The notes under the pieces were generated by a model. The model did not search any database. It was not told where the DNA came from and saw only the letters and a list, made by a program, of their open reading frames with translations. The translations under genes and the position numbers were made by a program. Shown here piece by piece: positions 4,922 through 10,528 of a DNA stretch of 10,528 nucleotides (position 1 is its first letter; the number at the start of each line of letters is the position of its first letter). This stretch comes from Planctomycetaceae bacterium (GTDB lineage Bacteria; Planctomycetota; Planctomycetia; Planctomycetales; Planctomycetaceae), in contig JAJDEK010000168.1 of the NCBI GenBank assembly GCA_029259875.1, positions 1 through 10,528 of the forward strand, given 5' to 3'.

Positions 4922-7900
4922 TTAAAGAAGAGGACCTTCCCAATTAGTAAAGGCATCATCCATTGAATCCAGATCAGCATCAAAATCATCGTCGAGATCA
5001 AACTCGGAATCATTTGCTGAATGGGCAAATACTAACTGTCGATCATCTGATTCCGCTCCTGTTAAACCATTATCAAAATCAGTTGATGAATAGAGATCTT
5101 CAAAGGCTGATCCATCCAATTCAAACTTGTCAGTAGCAACACTTTGTTCAAATACAGGCGGTTGAATTACATCGAACGTTCTCATCTGTTGAATCGAATT
5201 CAGAGAACTGTCTTCTTCCGAAGTCTTGATCGCAGCAGATGCAACAAAACCAATCGTTGATTCATCAACAAATGCCTGAGCTGCTTCTGAACTTTGAATG
5301 ACTACCGGATTAGCAATTGCAGTCGGTGACACATTCGTTCCTATTAGGGGATTCGCTCCACCATTACCGCTGGCTCCGGATTGAGCACTGGCGTAAGACT
5401 CCAGCAACATTTGAACGTTAATTGCCGATGGTGTCTTTCGGACGCCAGGATCAAGCGTATCATTCATCAAATCATCAGGAAGTGCAGGATCATCTGTATG
5501 CAGACCTGTTGAATTAAGGGCTACTGTAAAGTCTGATCCAACAAAAACCAAATCACCATTGTTATCGGTTTCAACATGATCGCCGAATCCAGAGTAATAA
5601 CGGGAAAAACCGAGAACATGCCCAATTTCGTGTAACAGCACCGTATACAAGTCATAGCCACCACCAGGCGGCAATTCTGTTGAATCAACGTGCCATCCTA
5701 AGCCGTTTGCATCATCGTCAATCACAACACGGCCAGCAACAGGAATTCCATCAGCACTAAATTCTGTTGTTTGTCCTGAACCAAGCTGAGCGGTACCAAA
5801 ATCCCTTACGATGACTTGTACTTCCAGCGGCTCTTCCAAACCAAGGGCGTCTTCCCATGTATCCACGGCTGCTTCAATAACCTGACTAATATTATCATCA
5901 CCACTGACCACATCCAGTGATGTTCCAATCCATTTCTGACCAAAGTTCAATGGAAAATTAACTTGGGTGTTTCCACTCTTTGCTTTATTGTAATTCGAAG
6001 CCAGATAAGTCAGGTCTTTGAAGTTAACATAACCGCTCTTATCGTAGTCCATTGCTGCTGCGAACGATGAAGAGGAACTATAAACTTCTTGACTATAAGT
6101 TGATGCAAAAATCATGAGATCGCGGAAATTGATCGAGTCGTCATCGTTAATATCATAGATAACAGGATACAAATCGGTTTGAGGCAACTCTCCCACATTG
6201 GCAGTCACTTCGCCTATACCAGCAATATCAATTTCAGTATTCAACACATCCAGTCCAAGTTCTAGAGGACCAAAGGTCGCAGCGGCTGGATCAACTTCAA
6301 CTTGATCTCCTGCAAGTGACTCAAACTTGATGCGGGCTAACAAGGCATACCCTGTTCCCCCGACATTGGATTGAATCGAACTACCGCCAAGATTTCGAAC
6401 AATACCCGCTTCATCATCAATCACCACAGTATTGTTGAATGTGAAGTTGGAACCAAACTGAACTGAAGTCGCAGTAAAGTAAGCAGTATTGTAAGCGACA
6501 TTAGTTAATACATCGGTAATACCAAACCCACTGGCAGTATCAACCCAGACTTCTACCCAGAACGATTGCCATTCGTGAATCCAGTCTGCATTTGCTGGCA
6601 ATGCAAATGTGTGTCCATCACTGGAAACAACAGTTCGTTCTGTGACTACAGAAATCTGAACATTCGTCTGATCTTCAGCAACAGTAGCATCGCCTCCCGT
6701 TCCAAACAATGGAGCCGGAGGGGGAGATTGTAACTCGACAGCTCCAATATCTATCGTAGATGTAGCATCGTTATTTCCATCTTCAACTCTTGACAATCCA
6801 CGTTGATCAAGAGCAGTTGCCGAACCATTTCGACCAGCATCGATAGCCACACTTCCAGACAACAAAGTATGCGTCTTGGTAGGACCACCATTATCGAGAA
6901 GTATACCCAAGTTGGAATCTACAGGAGCAATCAAGGAACCAACAATATTTGCGTTGTCACCATCTGTCAAACCAGTTGCCGAACCAATATTACCAATCAG
7001 GTTATTAAAGCTGTCAGCGGTAACATAGTCTCCATCCAGATCATTATTTCCTAACGCACCACTGTTTCCTGCCACGATCGTATTCACCAAAGTAACTTCT
7101 GCAGTGGAATTCACGGCAGTTTCGTTGGCAATACCTCCACCCACTTGATCTGCAGTATTCAGGGTCAAGGTATTATTAAGAACATTCAAAGTCCCGTCAT
7201 TAAAGATCGCACCACCGCGAGATCCTGAATGATTTGCTGAGAACGTCGTATTGGCTAAGAAGGTAATGCCTTCGTTATAGACAGCTCCACCACGGCTACC
7301 CGCATCATTCTGGTTGAACAAGGATGCGGAAACATCCAAGGTTGCGCCACTGGCAACATAGACTGCCCCAGCACGTGCATCAGATGTATTGTCCGTAAAT
7401 GTGGAACGGGCAACTGTAACAGTATCTTGAAATTGATAAATGGCCCCACCCTGGAAACCGGCATGGTTATTCAAGAATTGAGCATCTGAAATATCAAGTT
7501 GGGCAGCACTGACAATCGCTCCCCCTAGGAAGTCAGCATTATTATCTCTAAAGATCAACTGGTTAATGGTTGTTGGCCCTTGCGAGAATAATGCACCACC
7601 ATCATCGGCATCACCGTTAATCAACTGCATATTGGAAAGACTCAGTTCAACTCCTACTCCCGAATGGAAGATTCGATCTAATCCATGGGCATCGATGATG
7701 GTTGAATTAGAGCCTTGCCCAAAAATGTTGACATCATCAAGAATATCAAAGTCACCTGTGGCATTACCATTTTCTCCTACTCCTACAATTGAGATATCAT
7801 AGGTGCCCGGCAACAGAATAATGTTATCTGTACCTGCCGTATTATTTGCTAGCGTGACTGCTTCACGTAATGAAATCAAACCATCAAAAGGATCAACAAC

Positions 7901-10528
7901 ATCGTCAAATGTGGTAACGACAATACCCTCTTCTACGATGGTTCCAAGTCCCTGGCCATCGGCAATATTTGCGTTGATGGCGTTAGAAAGATTCACAAAG
8001 AAGGTTTCATTTCCCTCACCCGTTAACGCATCTGAATTAACGGTAACAGTAAATGTTTGCTGCGTAACAAAAGGATTAAACGTTAAAGTTTGAGAAGCAG
8101 CCTGGTAATCATTCCCCAATACAGTCGCTGTACCATCCATTGTCGCAATATCGACTTCAACAGTAGAGCTGGTTCCCTGAGATAAAGAGACTGTAAAGTT
8201 AAAGCTTGTCGTAGCACCACCAAAGTCTTCTGTTAATGTCACATCACTGATTGAAAGCAAGGCTTTGTCATCATTTTCAATCGTGCCTGTTCCTGTTGGG
8301 GTTAATATCGTTGCATCACCAACCGTATTTGTGGCATTTGACAGCTCGACCTGGAAGGTCTCATCACCCTCAATATTAGAATCACCATTGACTACAACAG
8401 TTACCGTTTTACTAGTTTCACCCGGATTAAAGGTAATTGTTTGTAAAGGTAATTCGCTATAATCGGAATCTGCCAACGTAGCAGAACCATCCAACGTACG
8501 AAGATCAACAGTCACTACACCCTCAACAGGGTTTGCCAATGATACAGTAAATTCGAAGTTGGCTGTCGTCCCAACAGGGCCTTCCAATTTGGTCACATCG
8601 CTGATTGAAATAGCTGCTTCATCATTCAAAATTGTCCCTAAGGACTGATCATCGGCAATCAACGCCCCGGTGGCATTAAACAGATTGACAAAGAACGTCT
8701 CATTATCTTCAACGAGCGTATCTCCATTCACAATCACTTCAATAATCTGTGTTGTTTCACCAGGTGAAAACGTCACAGTTCCCGTTGTGAACTCATAGTC
8801 TATGCCAGCCACTGCTGTACCATTTGAAGTTTCAAAATCAACAGTTACCGCGTCGACGTTCACATTAGACAATGAAACCAATATTTCAAAAACAGTCGTA
8901 CCTGCATTAGTTTCAATCTGACTGATATCTGAAATACTAATCGAGGGTGTTACAATTTCGAAAGCACCAATATCACTCGTCGTATCCGTAGGTCGTGTTG
9001 CCCCACGTTGGTCGGTAACAACGCCATCCGTATTATCACCAGCATCAATTGCCAGACTTCCCACAAGTAACGCATGAGTTAATGTTGGCCCACCATTATC
9101 CTGAAGGGCACTTAAAGCGGGATCAATTCGTTGTGCTTCAGACCCGACAATATCATTGTTAAATCCATCAACAAAACCGGTCGATGAACCATTGGTTCCA
9201 ATCAGGTTATTCCCTTGCGAGTTGAAAGCACCTTGCACATCAGAACCACTGACAAATGCATTATTACCACCAACAATCGTATTCCTAACATTCACACTAG
9301 CTGTATCAGCAACAGAATAGATACCACCACCTGATCCCTCAGTGAAGTTATCATAGATCGTCGTATTATTGATGGTTAATTCACCAGTATTGTGAATGGC
9401 TCCCCCTTCTTTTCCGGCTTCGTTGCCAGAGAAGGTCACATTCGAAATACTCATCGGATCTTCGTTGAGTAAACCACCGCCACGCGTTCCTGCAAAGTTA
9501 TTGGAAACAGTACTATTAGAAATCGTAACGGTACCTGCACCTGCTTCAACAGAAACAAAGGCACTTGCGTCCAAGACAATCATCGGCCCCGCATCCAGCA
9601 TTTCGCCAATCGGAACAGGATTAAGTAACTGAACGGGAGGTGCCTGGAGAGGAAACGCATCAGCGGCAGTCAGGTCGACAACATATCCTAAGTCTGCCAG
9701 GCTTCCAATCGTAATCACACTGATCGGATTCGCTACACCAGAATTCAAGAACCCGGTCATCAATTCATTATCCAAATCAGCTTCCGCCCAGTGAGCGTCA
9801 TTCGTTCCCGGACCTGCTAAACCCTCGACAGGAATATCGATAACATTACGTCCCAACAATGCATTGTATTGGGCAATCGCATTGGCCCCTGTGAAACGTG
9901 GATCGGCTGTTCCACCATTGAGCAATAACCCCAGGCTGTTCCAAATTGTGCCGATGCCGATTACATGTCCCATTTCGTGTAAGATCACATCAATCAATTG
10001 GCCACTAGCTTCCAACGCTGCCAAATCAGCACTATCAAATTGCATAATTCCTGTTGCTGGAATAAATGAACCCGTTCGAACTCTTGTGGGACCAGCTTGA
10101 CCAAGAATCCCTCCAACACCGTCAATGGCAGGGGCGGTTGCTTCAATGCGTAAATCGTCAACGAGACCGATTCCCGCAATGATCACGTCGGGAACATCAG
10201 CAATAATAATCTCGCTCCAACGAGCAGCAGCTTGCTGGAAAATGGCTTGCTGACTGGCTGTTAAACTTGAGTCAGTAAAGACCACATCAATCGTATATTC
10301 AGGTACTGGTGGTGGTGGCGGCGGTGGCGGCGGGTCTCCGCTGTCATCACCACCTTCACCATTTCCTACCGCGAGTTCAGAGGAGTTATAAATAGCACCA
10401 CCGGCTACGGTCGCTGTGTTGCCGTCAAGAGTGGTATCGATGATTTCCAAGGTTCCGGTGAGCGTATTATAAATACCACCACCGTTTTCAGCATCATTGT
10501 TCGAAATGTTACTCATGTTAAGAGTAAC
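4922..10528 (-). CDS. Giant modular surface/secreted protein with two zinc-protease modules, Calx-beta and dockerin (5' end outside window)
   Basis: The frame stays open through the window edge: four codons (VTLN) precede the first visible Met at 10516 and continue the beta-helix pattern, so that Met is internal and the true start and signal peptide lie outside. Counting from it (1864 residues): beta-helix (1-50, GGGIYN and GGAIYN turns); Pro run (62-70); leishmanolysin-like protease (about 74-285, HEMGHVIGIGTIW, H180/E181/H184, AHW H242, Met-turn M253); beta-helix plus 'choice-of-anchor Q'-like end (325-521, DIGAFE); three Calx-beta (524-864); CSLREA-like start (DGLISLREA, 878-886), long beta-helix and second Q-like end (to 1262, DIGAVE); cohesin-like beta domain (about 1280-1440); dockerin (1451-1511); second protease (about 1520-1710, HEIGHVLGF at 1629-1637); acidic tail. 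Calx-beta and dockerin loops should bind Ca2+. Role inferred: adhesion plus proteolysis at the surface. Substrate unknown. Stop followed by its own terminator. Confidence 0.92.
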   Translation of the reverse strand, partial: VTLNMSNISNNDAENGGGIYNTLTGTLEIIDTTLDGNTATVAGGAIYNSSELAVGNGEGGDDSGDPPPPPPPPPVPEYTIDVVFTDSSLTASQQAIFQQAAARWSEIIIADVPDVIIAGIGLVDDLRIEATAPAIDGVGGILGQAGPTRVRTGSFIPATGIMQFDSADLAALEASGQLIDVILHEMGHVIGIGTIWNSLGLLLNGGTADPRFTGANAIAQYNALLGRNVIDIPVEGLAGPGTNDAHWAEADLDNELMTGFLNSGVANPISVITIGSLADLGYVVDLTAADAFPLQAPPVQLLNPVPIGEMLDAGPMIVLDASAFVSVEAGAGTVTISNSTVSNNFAGTRGGGLLNEDPMSISNVTFSGNEAGKEGGAIHNTGELTINNTTIYDNFTEGSGGGIYSVADTASVNVRNTIVGGNNAFVSGSDVQGAFNSQGNNLIGTNGSSTGFVDGFNNDIVGSEAQRIDPALSALQDNGGPTLTHALLVGSLAIDAGDNTDGVVTDQRGATRPTDTTSDIGAFEIVTPSISISDISQIETNAGTTVFEILVSLSNVNVDAVTVDFETSNGTAVAGIDYEFTTGTVTFSPGETTQIIEVIVNGDTLVEDNETFFVNLFNATGALIADDQSLGTILNDEAAISISDVTKLEGPVGTTANFEFTVSLANPVEGVVTVDLRTLDGSATLADSDYSELPLQTITFNPGETSKTVTVVVNGDSNIEGDETFQVELSNATNTVGDATILTPTGTGTIENDDKALLSISDVTLTEDFGGATTSFNFTVSLSQGTSSTVEVDIATMDGTATVLGNDYQAASQTLTFNPFVTQQTFTVTVNSDALTGEGNETFFVNLSNAINANIADGQGLGTIVEEGIVVTTFDDVVDPFDGLISLREAVTLANNTAGTDNIILLPGTYDISIVGVGENGNATGDFDILDDVNIFGQGSNSTIIDAHGLDRIFHSGVGVELSLSNMQLINGDADDGGALFSQGPTTINQLIFRDNNADFLGGAIVSAAQLDISDAQFLNNHAGFQGGAIYQFQDTVTVARSTFTDNTSDARAGAVYVASGATLDVSASLFNQNDAGSRGGAVYNEGITFLANTTFSANHSGSRGGAIFNDGTLNVLNNTLTLNTADQVGGGIANETAVNSTAEVTLVNTIVAGNSGALGNNDLDGDYVTADSFNNLIGNIGSATGLTDGDNANIVGSLIAPVDSNLGILLDNGGPTKTHTLLSGSVAIDAGRNGSATALDQRGLSRVEDGNNDATSTIDIGAVELQSPPPAPLFGTGGDATVAEDQTNVQISVVTERTVVSSDGHTFALPANADWIHEWQSFWVEVWVDTASGFGITDVLTNVAYNTAYFTATSVQFGSNFTFNNTVVIDDEAGIVRNLGGSSIQSNVGGTGYALLARIKFESLAGDQVEVDPAAATFGPLELGLDVLNTEIDIAGIGEVTANVGELPQTDLYPVIYDINDDDSINFRDLMIFASTYSQEVYSSSSSFAAAMDYDKSGYVNFKDLTYLASNYNKAKSGNTQVNFPLNFGQKWIGTSLDVVSGDDNISQVIEAAVDTWEDALGLEEPLEVQVIVRDFGTAQLGSGQTTEFSADGIPVAGRVVIDDDANGLGWHVDSTELPPGGGYDLYTVLLHEIGHVLGFSRYYSGFGDHVETDNNGDLVFVGSDFTVALNSTGLHTDDPALPDDLMNDTLDPGVRKTPSAINVQMLLESYASAQSGASGNGGANPLIGTNVSPTAIANPVVIQSSEAAQAFVDESTIGFVASAAIKTSEEDSSLNSIQQMRTFDVIQPPVFEQSVATDKFELDGSAFEDLYSSTDFDNGLTGAESDDRQLVFAHSANDSEFDLDDDFDADLDSMDDAFTNWEGPLL
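5387..5959 (-). other. Protease module 2: metzincin-like domain
   Basis: Residues about 1520-1710. A strand-helix start (VIEAAVDTWEDAL) leads to GGGYDLYTVLLHEIGHVLGF (H1629, E1630, H1633, G1636). The matrixin third His (HExxHxxGxxH) is replaced by R1639. A candidate third ligand is H1673, 11 residues before the Met-turn M1684 in DDLMNDTLDPGVR, the same spacing as in module 1. Planctomycete matrixin-like proteins with LMN-TL-PGVR ends are known to me. Activity is plausible but the third ligand is inferred. Confidence 0.75.
5984..6166 (-). other. Type I dockerin (two Ca2+-binding loops)
   Basis: Residues 1451-1511 contain two 12-residue EF-hand-type loops spaced 35 residues apart: D1455, N1457, D1459, S1461, N1463, D1466 (DINDDDSINFRD) and D1490, D1492, S1494, Y1496, N1498, D1501 (DYDKSGYVNFKD). 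Each is followed by a helix (LMIFASTYSQ and LTYLASNYNK). All liganding positions are intact, so both loops should bind Ca2+. Confidence 0.85.
6197..6679 (-). other. Cohesin-like beta domain
   Basis: Residues about 1280-1440. A strand pattern with FWVEVWVDT, ITDVLTNVAYNTAYFTAT, VVIDDEAGIVRNLGG and YALLARIKFESL resembles cohesin/CBM-type beta-sandwiches often found directly before dockerins in planctomycete surface proteins. The assignment rests on pattern recognition only and is less certain than the neighbouring dockerin. Confidence 0.5.
6731..7924 (-). repeat. CSLREA-like start, long beta-helix and 'choice-of-anchor Q'-like end, copy B
   Basis: Residues 865-1262. The opening VVTTFDDVVDPFDG-LISLREAVTLAN is a CSLREA-type segment with Ile at the usual Cys. 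About ten beta-helix rungs follow (for example RSTFTDNTSDARAGAVY and NTTFSANHSGSRGGAIF). The end repeats copy A: NNLIG, NIVGS, LLDNGGPTKTHTLL, SVAIDAG, DQRG, DIGAVE. Confidence 0.78.
7925..8947 (-). repeat. Three tandem Calx-beta domains
   Basis: Residues 524-633, 634-750 and 751-864 each begin with a SISD-type strand and carry the family pattern: DxxTxxGTAxxxxDY, then (V/I/L)TF-P-(G/F)-T, then V-V-(N)-GD/SD, then E-(D/G)NETF-V-LxNA and GTI. These domains bind Ca2+ and form rigid beta-sandwich spacers in extracellular adhesins. The copies are diverged at DNA level, indicating old duplications. Confidence 0.85.
8954..9544 (-). repeat. Beta-helix block copy A with 'choice-of-anchor Q'-like end
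   Basis: Residues 325-521. Right-handed beta-helix rungs (TISNSTVSNNFAG, SNVTFSGNEAG, INNTTIYDNFTEG, each followed by GGG/GGA turns) end in a conserved block: NNLIG, DIVGS, LQDNGGPTLTHALL, SLAIDAG, DQRG, DIGAFE. A second copy of the same order lies at 6731-7924. Confidence 0.75.
9662..10297 (-). other. Protease module 1: leishmanolysin-like (M8-type) domain
   Basis: Residues 74-285 of the visible giant protein. The segment AAARWSEIIIADVPDV, the VDDLRIEA and DGVGGILGQAGPTRVR block, and a FDSADL strand precede HEMGHVIGIGTIW. The third zinc ligand is predicted as H242 in AHWAEADLDNELM, exactly 11 residues before Met-turn M253; this is the spacing known for gp63 leishmanolysin (H334/M345). All catalytic residues are present, so the module looks active. 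Confidence 0.85.
10307..10333 (-). repeat. Poly-proline linker (nine consecutive Pro codons)
   Basis: Nine CCN codons encode residues 62-70, between an Asp/Gly-rich stretch (GEGGDDSGD) and the first protease module. The repeat unit is three bases, so length change would alter linker length without shifting frame. Confidence 0.8.

Noticed and set aside
7255..7620. Short repeated motifs suggesting a CRISPR-like or satellite repeat
   Set aside because: The repetition is at protein level (GGA-(I/V)-(Y/F) beta-helix turns) with diverged DNA and no constant repeat/spacer structure.
6803..10100. Several plus-strand and other-frame ORFs of 60-96 codons inside the giant gene
   Set aside because: They are antisense or frame shadows of a continuous, domain-rich coding frame and show no start signals or domains of their own.
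10307..10333. GGT/GGC tract as a phase-variation switch
   Set aside because: The unit is a triplet coding for proline, so slippage by whole units would not shift the frame.

Overview
The window looks like chromosomal DNA of a planctomycete or a close relative. The evidence is a secreted sulfatase of a type common in that group, a CxxCH mini-cytochrome, a secreted cupredoxin-like protein, and a giant secreted protein built from beta-helix, Calx-beta, CSLREA, cohesin-like, dockerin and zinc-protease modules. The DNA is moderately AT-rich. I cannot assign a genus from sequence alone. I see no tRNA, rRNA, CRISPR array, insertion sequence or phage gene.

Layout. Positions 1-124 hold the last 40 codons of an unrecognised plus-strand gene. 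At 405-710 (+) is a small secreted protein very rich in His and Tyr; it is preceded by a good sigma-54-type (-24/-12) promoter candidate and faces the sulfatase gene at 804-2129 (-), with a 15-bp-stem hairpin between the two. A 550-bp gap (2130-2681) holds the sulfatase upstream region, a 22-bp palindrome, and a near-consensus sigma-70 promoter with a structured leader for a small secreted c-type cytochrome (2718-3089, +). That gene ends at a 30-bp perfect palindrome followed by Ts, which also contains the stop codon of the next, oppositely oriented gene. Positions 3162-4710 (-) form a likely two-gene operon: a secreted cupredoxin-like protein with a TTG start, then, 16 bp downstream, an endonuclease/exonuclease/phosphatase (EEP) family hydrolase. 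A minus-strand terminator at 4830-4867 separates this pair from the giant gene.

The giant gene (4922-10528, -) fills over half the window and runs off its right edge, so its true start and signal peptide are not visible. The 1868 visible codons encode a modular extracellular or cell-surface protein. In order, the modules are: beta-helix, poly-proline linker, leishmanolysin-like zinc protease, beta-helix with a 'choice-of-anchor Q'-like end, three Calx-beta domains, a CSLREA-type start of a long beta-helix with a second 'anchor Q'-like end, a cohesin-like domain, a two-loop dockerin, a second zinc protease, and an acidic C-tail. The two protease modules share the HExxHxxG motif and an H-x10-M element.

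The genes do not form one obvious pathway. Most products (sulfatase, cytochrome, cupredoxin-like protein, His/Tyr-rich protein, giant protein) are predicted to act outside the cytoplasm. The most unusual object is the giant protein with two zinc-protease modules, one apparently inserted into a beta-helix and one directly after a cohesin-like/dockerin pair.
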